Shown: positions 12,501 through 20,952, counted from the stretch's first letter. The stretch: 64,000 nucleotides of DNA from Siphonodentalium dalli (GCA_032622095.1 CP136064.1:260317863-260381862), one strand, 5' to 3'. The notes: generated from the sequence alone by a model not told the origin. A program made the numbers and translations.

Positions 12501-15500
12501 GGGTATACCTTATCATTGATTACCGATTATTAATAATCACCCTGGGGTATACCTTATCATTGATTACCGATTATTAATAATCACACCGGGGTATACCTTA
12601 TCATTGATTACCGATTATTAATAATCACACCGGGGTATACCTTATCATTGATTACTGATTATTAATAATCACACCGGGGTATACCTTATCATTGATTACT
12701 GATTATTAATAATCACACCGGGGTATACCTTATCATTGATTACCGATTATTAATAATCACACCGGGGTATACCTTATCATTGATTACTGATTATTAATAA
12801 TCACACCGGAGTATACCTTATCATTGATTACTGATTATTAATAATCACACCGGGGTATACCTTATCATTGATTACCGATTATTAATAATCACACCGGGGT
12901 ATACCTTATCATTGATTACCGATTATTAATAATCACACCGGGGTATACCTTATCATTGATTACCGATTATTAATAATCACACCGGGGTATACCTTATCAT
13001 TGATTACCGATTATTAATAATCACACCGGGGTATACCTTATCATTGATTACCGATTATTAATAATCACACTGGGGTATACCTTATCATTGATTACTGATT
13101 ATTAATAATCACACCGGGGTATACCTTATCATTGATTACTGATTATTAATATTAACACCGGGGTATACCTTATCATTGATTACCGATTATTTCCACATAT
13201 AATCAGTAACTGAAGCTGAAGAGGTCACTCTCACCACAAAATGTGCTGAAGGGTACACAGGTTTTGAAAATATGCTGAAGGGTACACAGGTTTTGAAAAT
13301 GTGCTGAAGGGTACACAGGTTTTGAAATCTCGCTCTAAATGACGTTTAGTTTTTATGTCTGCCCTGATTTCTGTTAGATAATAATTGTTTACGTTCCAAT
13401 GAAAATTAAAATGAACTGAAAACAAATACTGCTGATGGGCACCAGACTTTCCTGTACACAGTTGAAGTAACGGCGTTAGTGCTGATCACAAACCCTGTAC
13501 CCTTCAGCACATTTTCAAAACTTTCAGTACTTTTTTGGATGAGAGTGACCCCTTCAAGATACCTCTAATTTTAATTTGAAATTAATTAATTTAAGTCGCA
13601 AAGCCATTGTCTTGTCATACGCCATGTCAAATTTCCCTCAGAATTTACTACGATGTTTGGGAATGATCATATGGATATGGTCGCGGTAATCTGGGATGAA
13701 GCATGAATGAAAGGAGTTAGTACACGAATCACTGATCATAGTCACTCGTAATCTGAATGTCTAGCAAATCGATGTTGTATGTAAGGCACCAAATACACAG
13801 ACAGAAACGCACTGCGTGTGAATGTGGTAAATAAAAAAATTTCCAGAGGAGATGAGGCCTAAGCAGAATGAGGTCCCCATAGGGTGAATTTAGTGATGCT
13901 AGCCCACTATGCAAGATAGCATCACTAAATTCACCCTCTGGGGACCTCATTCTCCAGATGACAGGCACACTAAACTCAGACTTGCTTGAATCAAAGGATT
14001 TTTACCACACTTATATTCATTATTCACATACTCAAATAAATTACAAATCATTTATTCAACATTGAAATGATGTGCGTGATTGGATTGGAAGTGAATCCAG
14101 TCAATAAGATGATAGTTATATCAGTTTTGATACTAAACCGTTAGGATATTGGCTCCCAGGCACCCGTTTAGTACAAATAGTAAAAGTCTTCGATAATCCC
14201 CAAGCAGAGTAAGAAGATACCATGCCATTAGACTTAATAAGCACAGAAGATGGTAATCTTAATATAACTAAGCTAAGACTGAAACAAAAGAGAAAATGGA
14301 AGAATTTTTGCACTTATTATAAACATGAGGAATGTTTAGTTGGAACCTGAGAGTAAATATAAACAGATGTTTTTAGCCGGCAAATAGTGTGTCTGTCATT
14401 TGCAGAATGAGGTCCCCAGAGGGTGAACTCAGTGCAAAATTCACCATCTGGGGACCTCATTCTGCAAATGACAGACACACTATTTTCAGGCTTGTTTTAG
14501 GTTGACATACCGTTTCCTTGGAGTAGCTCGCAGCCATTTGCCCACTTTTACACACAGTTGCTTTGTGGTAGATGTTATTTGATTTACAGATAGGGCAGAG
14601 ATCGATAAACTTCTCCACCACTGACCTTGGAATACATGCATATTCATTAGCAATCTGAAATGAATAATTAAATTAACATTGGGTTTTATAAACAAATAGA
14701 AAGTGAAGTTTGTGCTTAGCAGCTAAGATGATTGTTTCATGATATACTCGTAATAATGCTTGATTGTTTCATGATATACTCGTCATAATGCTTGTTATAA
14801 AGCAATCACAGTTGAAACAGTCCTCAAAATTGGCTTGACAATAAGCATTGCCCTGGGAAATGCCGTGTCAACATGTGGAATCTGCAATATCCTCCAATCA
14901 AATAGATGCTGGTCATATTGAGAAAGCATGGCTCCCACAGGTCAGATCTATTAAAGATGCACAATCCGATTCGATGGTCCTGTATCATCCAGTTACAACA
15001 AGGTAATTTCACCAAAAGATTATTTAATTATCCAAATTAGTTTATTACCAATAAATACGCACAATACCAAGCACAGTATCATATTTGCCTAAAAAAAAGT
15101 CATACACATGTAATATCATTTTATTCTTGGCAGTTTGGATGGTGAGGGAGTGTGGTTTACAACTTTCATATATGGTGATGCCTAGTTCAAACTGGAATTT
15201 CCCAACGTGTGTCATCACAAAACATCTAATTACATACACGGCATGTGTAGTCAGCATGGTGTTATATAGCATGTGTATTTGCATGAATATCTATGTATCA
15301 TAAGATACCTTAATTTTTGTTGATGGCAATAATATCGTTTTATCGTCTGAAAATAATTACGATCACCATGCAAAGGCACCGCATGACCTTGCATGATATC
15401 TCGTGATGCATCCACGCATGTCCGTATATATTTCTAGAAGTCAGTGGAATTTTTGCTAGGCTGACAACAATTCGAGGTGGAGAAAATTAGCAGACTTTCA

Positions 15501-18500
15501 AATCAAAACATTATAACTTTGAGCTATGAGTGGTGGGTTTAAGGTGTTAAATCGGATTATGCATCTCTAAATGAAATTCTAGGCAATCAAGGCTAATTTC
15601 AAAAATCTAAATTTTCAAGGCCCTGTACTCTGAAATCTCCAGGCAGTTTATTTGAATATTATTGTGTATCAAATGTGTAGAGAGCAGCAAATATTGCTGG
15701 AAATCAATGCATCCATGGCAAGACAAGTAGTTTACAGATCTTGAATAGTTATTTGTGACATTTAAAGATGGATTATCTCTTCCTAAATGCATTTTATATA
15801 GTTTTTGGGGTATAAAATAATAAATATGAGTGGAAGACACCTGTCCGGAAATGCTTCTATCATATAATATTGATTTTATATCAATATTTTCTTTGGTCGG
15901 CAAATTTCAGAATTATTGTATGTGAATAAATTTCCTGAAAGATTTTAGTTTAGGCCGATATAAAAATATTGCTAGATTATCATCCCCTCCTGACCCTATT
16001 TTTGTCCCTTCCCCAAATAATTTTATTCTGATTATTTTTATGTGAAATTTTGTTTCTCATGCTTTACTCTTCTTTGTATACTGAAGTGACCATAATAATC
16101 AGTTTCCTTTTATCAAATTTGGTAATTTGAAACAAGTTGTATTATATAAGGTAGGATATTGTTTGAATTTCTATAATTGACTATGACCATTTATGTTGGC
16201 AAAAATAAAATTAAAAAAATAAAATTCGCCCTCCCGCCCCAATTTTCCAAAAAAGTTGGATGATAATCTAGCAATTTATTTATATTGGCCTTAAGTACTA
16301 AAATTTAATTGGAATATATATAAATTATACAAGAGCATCACTAGGGCATGGCAAAATATGCCCGTGGTAATTTCAACAAAGTCCATAACGAGTAATCCAT
16401 ATTCCAAAATATAAAACAATAAATAAAGCTATCTCCCGGAAACCAAAATAATCGTCAAATTATAAGTCAACAAGGAAGAAAACTCCAGTTAAAATAGGCG
16501 GTCATAACCCATATTCAAACTTAACCTGTATTTTCATATGAGCAATTCATATGCCAAATGAGAAAACAATCTATACCGAAAAAATGGGTGGACCGAATCC
16601 AAATTTGAACTTGACCTGTATATTCATGTGGCTAATCTACATACAAAATTTAAGAACAGTCAGACAACTAAAACTAAAGTTTTCATCCGGAAACCAAAAT
16701 AATTGGCATATTCTAAGTTGACCAAGGACCATAACTCCGGCAACAATTCAGTGGTGGGCGGCAACCCAAATTATAACTTGACCTGTGTTTTCGGCTAGTA
16801 AACTCAGATACCAAATTTCATTTCATTCAGTTCAGATTTACTAAACTTATCATCCAGAAATGAAAAAAAGCGTACTGATGGAAGACGAACAGATGGACAA
16901 ACCAATAACATAATACATTCAATTCTTTTCTAAACCGGTGTATAAAAATCAGATTCACACTTGTGATGTTATATTCTTCAAAATGCACCCTGAAATTTCC
17001 AATGCCCTTATATAATAACTAATTAACAACCAACATGAGGACCTTTTCTATGCACCTAATTGCATTGATCAACTGCGTCGAATAATATGTCAAAATTTAA
17101 TACAATGACCTGGGCGCGAAAAGCTATATATGGTCAGCCTAGACTTCAGTTATCGTGCATAGTAATAATTTCTCAATGCCTTATATAATAACTAACTAAC
17201 TCACTACCGAAATAAGGATCTATGCTATGCACCGGCGTCTAGCGCCAATTCGTTTTGAGATTCGATTCGATATCGACATGAGCCTCCCAATTTATATCAA
17301 ATTTAGAATCTGCGGAGAAGTGCTGGTTCGTAGGGCCTTATAGAGTAAGATATTTACCAGGAGGATTCACTCTAATTCTTGTGTGACAGGCACAAAAGCC
17401 TTGAAATAGTGTATCTGACATTTGCAGAATGAGGTCCCCAGAGGTTAATTTAGTGCAGCAGGCTAGCATCACCAAATTCACGCTCTGGGAACCTCATTCT
17501 GTTGGGGGCTTCAACTGCTATGGGAGTCCCAGGATCATATTGAAGTTCCCAAGCTGAAGTTGGTGATGTTCATCCGTTAGTCACTCGATTATGCATTTTA
17601 TCTTCTGCAGATTAGGGGATATAGAAACTGAACAGAACAGCAAAGTAACTAAAAACAATGTTAATTTGAGACTACAGATACTTCCCAGAAGATGAGGCCT
17701 AAGCAGACTGAGGTCCCCAGAGGAATTTAGTGATACTAGCCCACTGTGTGGGGTAGTTTCAATAAATTCACCCTCTGGGGACCTCATTCTGCAAATGATT
17801 GACACACTATTTCAAGGCTAGTGTTAGTACAACATTAATGTGCTAGTGTTAGTACAACATAATGTTTCAGGAACCATGAATACATCTTTGTTATTTTGCT
17901 TTCAACAATATTTTACCTCTTTGAGCATTCTCTTGGATCCTTTGTGACAATCTGGAAGCAAGTGGCTGGCTTTCAGTATTGGGTAGAAGTCCTCAGCACA
18001 TACAACTTTCTTCAAGTCTTCATCTTTAATCTTTTTAGATTTCTGAAAAGTTGTTACAAGAAACATTTAATTAAATGATGATGATTGTTTATTTGTATAA
18101 TATTTACAAGCTTATGACAATGGTGATAATAAACAAAACAAAAATGATATAATAGAGGAGTGGCATGAAGCATGTTTCACCCATATCGCATCCCATTTTT
18201 TTTCAATGCAGCGCTGTAGCGGCTGCAGCAGTGCTCTGGAGGGTTTTGAATCTATTTTTTTACAGGTAGAAATGAAGCATGTTTCACCCATATCGTGACC
18301 CATTTGTTTTTCAATTCAGCGCTGTAGCGGCTGCAGCAGTGCTCTGGGGGGGGGGGGGGGGGACTTAGAGCTTCAACAGGTAGAAGTGAAGCATGTTTCA
18401 CCCATATCGCGACCCATTTTATTTCGATGTATAGCGCTATGAATTCACATAAATATTTTCCTCATAAGTTTAATGGTGCAATTGTAGCGGCGATAAATTT

Positions 18501-20484
18501 CTGCTTTTTTATGTGTAGCGATGCAGCAGGGGAAAAAATGGATACGTCTAATTTTTCGACCACATTATCTGCCATATATGGATGAACACCAGCCTCCCAT
18601 AATTTACTTCATCTTAGTATGTTACATGTATTGAGTAATGGACCTTTCCACAGATGTCAATCAAATATTTATTAGCAAATACTTTCTACCAATCAGTGAC
18701 TGGGGTCACTGGGCAGGTCGCATGTTGCATTTAAAATTGTTCGTTCACCCTAATTTTGACATCTGCTCATACTAATGATACTTTCAGTGTTAAATTACCT
18801 ATATTCAAACACCTTTTTTTGTCAAATCACAATGTACTGAAATTTCAATTGGAGCAATGATATTGGAAATTCATTTATGACAATTTACACTGCTTTTCAT
18901 TTTACGTGACATATATTATTTCACAACTAAAGGCAAAAAGAATGTATGTTACCGGATGTATTTATACCATTATATACCGTAGCATGACAGCAGTCACTGA
19001 AAACTAATTAACTGTCTATTACTGCAGAGTTTTCTCCCACTAATGAATGTGAGGAAAGCTCCATTTGCACATTTTTTATGTTATTCATCAGTTTGTCAAT
19101 TAAATAATAAATAAATTTGAGCATACAGGTGTGCCGGAAACACTACTAGTACCAGTGTAACACGATATCTCCCCCCCCCCACCCTGGGTATCTTCCCCCC
19201 ACCCTGGGTATCTCCCCCCCCCCCCCCCCCCCCCCCCCCACTCGTACATTTTTTTCCTTCACGGTATGGGCGGCCGGGACACAATTAACTTCCAGAAAAG
19301 GGCTTTTCAGTCAAAGGTACTAGTTAAGTACATTGTATTAAAGGTACTCAATCTTATTTGATGGTCCCCATATCATCAGATTCCAACAACAAACATAAAT
19401 TTTTAAATGCCGCTTTAGTTATCAGAATCGATTAATTGCCCTACAAATAATGCTAACCACAGTCAACTATAGTATAAAATTCCCGAAAACCTGTTATACT
19501 ATAGTATATCAACATTTGTTCAACGAAATTTTGCCAGTTTGTCAGATATCTGACACAAAAAAAGCCACTTGATTTTAGAGTTATCCATCTTCATCTGCAA
19601 TTTGGTCTGAGACCGTCTTCTTGTCGACTGTTTACTGGGCCACTTTGTCAAAAATAAAAATAATAGATTTCAAAAATGGATATCTGATTACTCTGTCAGA
19701 GCTTTGATGTGCGGATTCCTTGACTCGAATAAAATATTTTTTAACTCCCAAAGCGAAGGAAATAGTAATTTGTGAGCATTAATTTGAATACTGTTTCATT
19801 GTATTAACATAATAACAAACGGGCAATATTATGGTAAACATACAGCATTTTAAAACACTACCCAGCACTGGAATTGATACATTCCTTTTCTCTAATATGG
19901 TAGCTAGCCTATATGGTACTATCCAATGCTGTTTCAGGGGTGGCACCATGGTGCCATGATTAATTTCAGGTGTTATGATTACGGGACTATATAATAGGGC
20001 TATAGAATGTCGGAAGCTATTGGACCAACCATTTCAGATTACCCTTGATTGAAGGCAGCCTTGAATTTTGAGACATCGGCTTTCCATACTTGTCCAATGC
20101 AACATTCATATACATTGTAAAGGACATCAAAGAAGCCGACAACTTGGCGATAAGATAGCCTGTTAGAGAGCGTTTTAACAATAAAGAACGACATGGCATT
20201 ATAACTTACATCATCTGATTGTGGGGACATGTGAAGAACATTATTAATAACTTAAAACACTTCTGCTTCACCCAGAATTTGAATTTCGGCGTGACTGTAG
20301 CAGAAGGATTTCTGAGATGCTGAGTAATCTCCTCGCGTCTTTCTCGTGTAATAACTTTACTGGTTGTTTTAGTCAGAATAAATCTCTTTTCGATGTATTT
20401 TTCAAATTCATCTCGAAGTCCAGGTATTTCGTCTACATCGACGGTCAGTTTGCCGGGAACATTGTCCATAACATCTTCATCCAT
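1..20484 (-). CDS. Unnamed multi-exon zinc-finger protein with integrase-type HHCC segment
   Basis: Eight minus-strand segments join with compatible phases: 20484-20210, 18042-17917, 14654-14511, 11317-11116, 10072-9929, 6820-6555, 4481-4281 and 595-1, continuing past the left edge. The start is the ATG at 20484 (MDEDVMDNVPGKLT). Near the N-terminus there is an H-x5-H ... C-x2-C segment like the zinc-binding N-terminus of integrases and KRBA2-like proteins (IPRSVVEKFIDLCPIC). This is followed by three cysteine/histidine-rich finger regions and a polar, Ser/Thr/Gln-rich tail. No integrase catalytic core is seen. A nuclear DNA-binding or domesticated-transposon role is inference only. Exon 1 needs one extra base near 20253 to join in frame. 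Splice sites of exons 5 and 7 are tandemly duplicated, and MITEs sit against the donors of exons 3, 4 and 6. Confidence 0.75.
685..1345. repeat. Degenerate dispersed repeat with ~150-bp sub-units
   Basis: Segments containing CCACCACCAGTTGACAAATC, CAATGAAATTTGGTATGGAT and CACTACTATGAGGGCAATCA recur near 810-920, 955-1070 and 1135-1215 after a pyrimidine-rich CCGTCCATC stretch. The same phrase types occur at 56700-57830, so this is an interspersed family. No coding signal. Confidence 0.75.
1375..2335. repeat. 55-bp minisatellite, ~17 units
   Basis: The unit contains TGAATCTAGGTTTTTATCAG and TCAATGATATTTAGTACTGG, with TTTTTATATGCCCAT to the next unit. Some units are shortened or carry an alternative ATTGCTGGTTTTTAAACGCC end. 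It lies inside the last intron of the zinc-finger gene. Confidence 0.93.
2340..3040. other. Intron sequence, nothing recognised
   Basis: AT-rich sequence between the minisatellite and the SINE. I see no exon with splice sites, RNA gene or clear repeat. Confidence 0.5.
3043..3452 (+). repeat. tRNA-derived SINE
   Basis: It starts GAGCTCCGTGGTCCGGTGG. A-box-like TGGTTAGCGTGCCGGAC and B-box-like GGGTTCGCAGC follow in tRNA spacing, then a shared central part (AGCAGTGGCTTGGCCG; TGACCCTTGAGCAAGGTC). The end is a CGCTATATAAAA-type tail with ATTATTATTTATTATTAT. A second full copy lies at 58150-58597. Confidence 0.85.
3600..3700. repeat. Short inverted repeat (hairpin)
   Basis: TATCAACCCATATTTCCTTG at 3600 is repeated in inverse orientation ending at 3701, with a ~45-bp loop. 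It follows a TTTAACCCTTTCAGTGCC stretch that resembles a terminus of the TTAA-flanked MITEs, so it may be the remnant of one. Confidence 0.6.
4281..4481 (-). CDS. Zinc-finger gene exon 7
   Basis: The exon reads VFETVNAVLSEKIIHALRAV then VDDLDSCLHDLATQHDCVF and ending AVQSLILK. I do not recognise the domain; it looks like an amphipathic helical segment. The acceptor is TTCATTGCAG and the donor GTATTC, phase 0 at both ends, 67 codons. The acceptor and the first nine exon bases are the template of a 63-bp tandem array extending to 4930. Confidence 0.7.
4481..4930 (-). repeat. 63-bp tandem array of the exon 7 acceptor
   Basis: Units start at 4481, 4544, 4607, 4669, 4732, 4795, 4858 and 4921 (partial). 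Read on the minus strand, each holds a pyrimidine-rich acceptor (CTTCTTCATTGCAG), then GTATTTGAAT and a donor-like GTAAGACAC. Only the first nine exon bases are shared with exon 7. The unit length is 21 codons, so frames stay open through the array, but it reads as an amplified splice site rather than a protein repeat. A stray unit lies at 5548-5590 beyond an inserted MITE. Confidence 0.92.
4959..5532. mobile_element. TA-flanked foldback MITE, interrupted by a TTAA MITE
   Basis: It starts CAGTAATGCCCTAATT and ends with the inverse AATTAGGGCATTACTG, with TA on both sides (Tc1/mariner/pogo-like duplication). The arms are long and nearly perfect (GGATTTAGTCGGAAATATGG and its inverse). A second, uninterrupted copy is at 52405-52617. 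It is inserted in the 63-bp splice-site array. Confidence 0.88.
4985..5349. mobile_element. TTAA-flanked MITE (piggyBac-like), copy inside the TA MITE
   Basis: The ends are TTAACCCTTTACCCAACA and TGTTGGGTAAAGGGTTAA. Inside are two palindromes built from CAATGCATTCTCTTATATAT and its inverse. The uninterrupted relative at 52405-52617 has a single TTAA at 52431-52434 at the matching place, so TTAA is the target duplication, as in piggyBac elements. Confidence 0.88.
5641..6160. other. Intron sequence, nothing recognised
   Basis: AT-rich spacer between the MITE complex and the next hAT-like MITE. No exon, RNA gene or repeat is evident. Confidence 0.5.
6165..6542. mobile_element. hAT-like MITE (AATGAGGTCCCCAGAGGG family)
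   Basis: It carries the family's paired arms (CACCCTCTGGGGACCTCATT and its inverse) and the internal segment TCTTCTGCAAATTAGGGG. The left terminus is degenerate. The right end lies about 12 nt from the donor of zinc-finger exon 6. Confidence 0.85.
6555..6820 (-). CDS. Zinc-finger gene exon 6 (HYHCPMC finger, basic helix)
   Basis: The exon encodes ITVELCDCDVEFLSHRHYHC, PMCLTTLEHYSDVSVVGHLW, KDMTELRLQAEKRHQMK and IRKRIRDSKLDLTD. HYHCPMC ... H-x2-RC is a third Cys/His cluster; the rest is a charged, probably helical stretch. The acceptor is TTTCAACAG and the donor GTAAGTATT. It is 266 nt and ends in phase 0. A MITE begins about 12 nt beyond the donor. Confidence 0.72.
7300..7425. mobile_element. 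hAT-like MITE, half element
   Basis: Only one arm pair is present: TTGCAGAATGAGGTCCCCAG ... CTGAGAACCTTATTCTGC. A short ATATAATAGCCTGC direct repeat precedes it at 7205-7280. Confidence 0.8.
7896..8248. mobile_element. TTAA-flanked MITE, second family
   Basis: It is bounded by TTAA (7896-7899, 8245-8248). The family consensus runs AGGTACTCAATCCGATTCGA ... AACCAAGGAAATAGTAATTT, with CCACTTGATTTTAGAG in the middle. Other copies: 11814, 19338, 28651, 49944 and 61708. Confidence 0.8.
9040..9120. mobile_element. hAT-like MITE fragment
   Basis: A 3' arm only: GCTAGCCCACTGTGCGGGG ... CACCCTCTGGGGCCCTAATT. Confidence 0.75.
9340..9775. repeat. Dispersed degenerate repeat
   Basis: Two sub-units share TGAAAAT(T/G)TTCTAAGT, GGGGATAACTCCACA and GTGCCAAGTTTAAA. 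It ends in GACAGACGGACAAGC and GGGGGTATA, like the tails of the repeats at 34.6, 46.8 and 57.4 kb. Confidence 0.7.
9868..9956 (-). repeat. Twofold ~45-bp tandem duplication over the exon 5 donor
   Basis: The segment GTATACATACTAGT-GCTTGTTGTGGAA is present twice, about 45 bp apart, covering the end of exon 5 (FHNKRLV) and its donor. Each copy holds GTATGT and GTATAC candidates. Confidence 0.85.
9929..10072 (-). CDS. Zinc-finger gene exon 5 (CVYC finger)
   Basis: The exon encodes MLILKCHLLCTDKFKK, GHYHCVYCSAVILKRHLLRR and HLRFHNKRLV. CVYC followed by spaced histidines forms a second C2H2-like unit. The acceptor is TTTGACAG. The donor consistent with phase is GTATAC at 9928; a stronger-looking GTATGT at 9932 would put the next exon out of frame. 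The donor region is duplicated (see 9868-9956), so the exact 3' end is uncertain. Confidence 0.62.
10155..10755. mobile_element. Cluster of TTAA MITEs (CCCTTTCATGA type), rearranged
   Basis: TTAACCCTTCCATGAC (10155), TTAACCCTTTCATGACGG (10292) and TTAACCCTTTCATGGTGG (10589) mark at least three overlapping or nested copies. All carry the CATTCTCTTATATATGC palindromes. Only part of each copy remains. Confidence 0.75.
10756..11103. mobile_element. hAT-like MITE, internally inverted
   Basis: The family's central region runs in reverse orientation here (CTTCAACGGGGGAACTT, TTTGCAGAAGATAAATGC), while the terminal arm at 10990-11103 is standard. The end lies about 12 nt from the donor of zinc-finger exon 4. 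Confidence 0.8.
11116..11317 (-). CDS. Zinc-finger gene exon 4 (CPFC finger)
   Basis: The exon encodes TPEQRSHSTFLKKDEDIILD, WCEDEACGCRKIHCPFC, HFKPCKRPAKVQDHIQSVH and IKRLVFYG. CPFC with H-x4-H about 16 residues later forms a C2H2-like finger. The acceptor is TTCCTTACAG and the donor GTAAGAAC. It is 202 nt and leaves one base. A MITE begins about 12 nt into the following intron. Confidence 0.72.
11400..11800. other. Intron sequence, nothing firm
   Basis: AT-rich. A short imperfect inverted repeat (CATTTCCCCCATTGTGGC / CTTCCATTGAAAATAA) is present at 11520-11630. No exon is supported. Confidence 0.4.
11814..12247. mobile_element. TTAA-flanked MITE, second family
   Basis: TTAA occurs at both ends. 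It is homologous along its length to the copies at 7896 and 19338 (AACAACATTTTTAGAAATGC, TCGATGGTGAAAAATAAT, GGCGCTTAATCGGATTATGC-like end). Confidence 0.8.
12324..13190. repeat. 44-bp minisatellite, ~20 units
   Basis: The unit is GGGGTATACCTTATCATTG followed by ATTACTGATTATTAATAATCACACC. Units are very uniform; the main differences are ACTG/ACCG and ACACC/ACCCTG. Each unit contains two small palindromes (GGTATACC and GATTATTAATAATC). It lies in the intron between zinc-finger exons 3 and 4. Confidence 0.96.
13222..13555. mobile_element. Foldback element with GCTGAAGGGTACACAGG arms
   Basis: The left arm has three ~30-bp copies of GTGCTGAAGGGTACACAGG. The right arm carries CCTGTACCCTTCAGCACATT in inverse order and ends GAGAGTGACCCCTTCA. 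A close relative is at 44247-44571. Confidence 0.82.
13845..13985. mobile_element. hAT-like MITE, half element
   Basis: One arm pair (AATGAGGTCCCCATAGGG and inverse) with the element terminus CAGGCACACTAAACTCAGAC. Confidence 0.82.
14384..14494. mobile_element. Minimal hAT-like MITE
   Basis: A compact palindrome: GGCAAATAGTGTGTCTGTC ... GACAGACACACTATTTTCAG with almost no interior. Its right end is about 16 nt from the donor of zinc-finger exon 3. Confidence 0.88.
14511..14654 (-). CDS. Zinc-finger gene exon 3 (IPRSVVEKFIDLCPIC)
   Basis: The exon encodes IANEYACIPRSVVEKFIDLC then PICKSNNIYHKATVCK and SYSKET. IPRSVVE-F--LCPIC is a motif I recognise from KRBA2-like and transposon integrase zinc-binding domains; C-x2-C completes HHCC with exon 2. 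The acceptor is CATTTCAG and the donor GTATGTC. It is 144 nt, phase 0. A short hAT-like MITE ends about 16 nt into the following intron. Confidence 0.75.
14950..15570. mobile_element. Divergent copy of the second TTAA family
   Basis: The left end TTAAAGATGCACAATCCGAT and right end GTGTTAAATCGGATTATGCA match the family; the interior is unrelated or heavily diverged. Confidence 0.5.
15953..16290. mobile_element. Harbinger-like MITE, TTA duplication
   Basis: The inverted ends GGCCGATATAAAAATATTGC and TTTATTTATATTGGCC are flanked by TTA on both sides. Inner arms GCTAGATTATCATCC are also inverted. A shorter copy is at 25775-26072. Confidence 0.8.
16330..16940. repeat. Degenerate dispersed repeat
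   Basis: Sub-units share GGAAACCAAAATAAT(C/T)G, AACTTGACCTGTATTTTC and CATAACTCC. It ends near GAAGACGAACAGATGGAC. Related sequence is at 57000-57540 and 61270-61660. Confidence 0.7.
17395..17825. mobile_element. hAT-like MITE, near full length
   Basis: Both arm pairs and the interior (TTAGGGGATATAGAAACTG, CAATGTTAATTTGAGACTA) are present. The right end is about 92 nt from the donor of zinc-finger exon 2. Confidence 0.88.
17917..18042 (-). CDS. Zinc-finger gene exon 2 (first two zinc ligands of HHCC)
   Basis: The exon encodes KSKKIKDEDLKKVVCAEDFY, PILKASHLLPDCHKG and SKRMLKE. The pair H-x5-H before a basic helix matches the start of an integrase-type HHCC zinc-binding fold. The acceptor is CTTTTCAG and the donor GTAAAA. 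It is 126 nt, phase 0 at both ends. No ATG-initiated frame spans it, so it is easily missed. Confidence 0.72.
18160..18435. repeat. ~107-bp tandem repeat, three units, with poly-G
   Basis: GAAGCATGTTTCACCCATAT recurs at about 18165, 18271 and 18387, with AGCGCTGTAGCGGCTGCAG between. A run of 17 G (18346-18362) interrupts the second unit. Confidence 0.85.
18480..19160. other. Intron sequence, nothing recognised
   Basis: No exon or repeat family is identified. Confidence 0.5.
19170..19240. repeat. Poly-C tracts
   Basis: C runs of about 10-24 are separated by ACCCTGGGTATCT. Length is probably unreliable in the assembly. Confidence 0.9.
19338..19790. mobile_element. TTAA-flanked MITE, second family
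   Basis: Begins TTAAAGGTACTCAATC and follows the family through GCCACTTGATTTTAGAG to AAGGAAATAGTAATTT. The right TTAA is not preserved. Confidence 0.78.
20210..20484 (-). CDS. Zinc-finger gene exon 1 (start codon; apparent frameshift)
   Basis: The ATG at 20484 opens MDEDVMDNVPGKLTVDVDE, then RDEFEKYIEKRFILTKTTSK and KFKFWVKQKCFK. As read, this frame stops at the last codon before the donor GTAAGT (20209). Another frame ending SPQSDD reaches the same donor in phase 0, the phase the next exon needs. One extra base in the AA run at 20252-20253 would link the two frames and make the exon 276 nt. This looks like a single-base deletion or a sequencing error. A downstream open frame at 20039-20200 is probably intronic. 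Confidence 0.7.
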
Positions 20485-20690
20485 TCTCCAATTTGGTAAT
20501 TAAATCGATGGATAATCGAATGTGGTTTGCGCAATTCCCAAACACAACATGGCCGCGACAAGATATAATATCGAGGCCATGAACACGTGACGGCTGCTTT
20601 GAGAGAATGGCGGGAACTCCGATATGCGCCCAAAAACTGTGCAGTTCCGCCCGTTTAAGCGAGATGCCCCATTCGATGACACCACAACAC
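20485..20690 (-). promoter_or_regulatory. Probable promoter/5' UTR of the zinc-finger gene
   Basis: Just upstream of the ATG this stretch has higher GC and CpG than its surroundings. It holds two E2F-like sites (TTCCCGCC at about 20609-20616; TTTTTGGGCGC at about 20626-20636), an E-box CACGTG at 20583-20588 and a YY1-like ACATGGCCGCG near 20547-20557. These motifs are typical of TATA-less promoters of nuclear housekeeping genes. The transcription start is not placed. Confidence 0.45.
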
Positions 20691-20952
20691 TTTTATTTAT
20701 ACTGATTTCTACGTTGAATATGCAAAAAAATAGTGAGATTGAACTTATACGATCCCGTTAATGGGAGGTTTTGGTGGTTATAATTATGTCGAATTTCTCG
20801 GAAGCAATTTTATAAAAAATTTGAATTTCGATCGGGCGCGCAAAACATTCGAACACTGGATCACATACCATAAGGAGCGTTTCCTGTCCGCTAGCGGCCA
20901 ATAATAAAGAGCGTTCCTATTCCCAATCTATAACACATACTTGTTTTTATTC

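Noticed and set aside
12324-13190. CRISPR-like regular array
   Set aside because: Units are contiguous 44-bp repeats without unique spacers, and the genome is eukaryotic.
20017-20230. Open frame after exon 1 (FFDVLYNVYECC ...) as a second exon
   Set aside because: It would need a 50-nt intron and its possible end phases do not fit exon 2 well. Splicing from 20210 to 18042 fits better. Not excluded.
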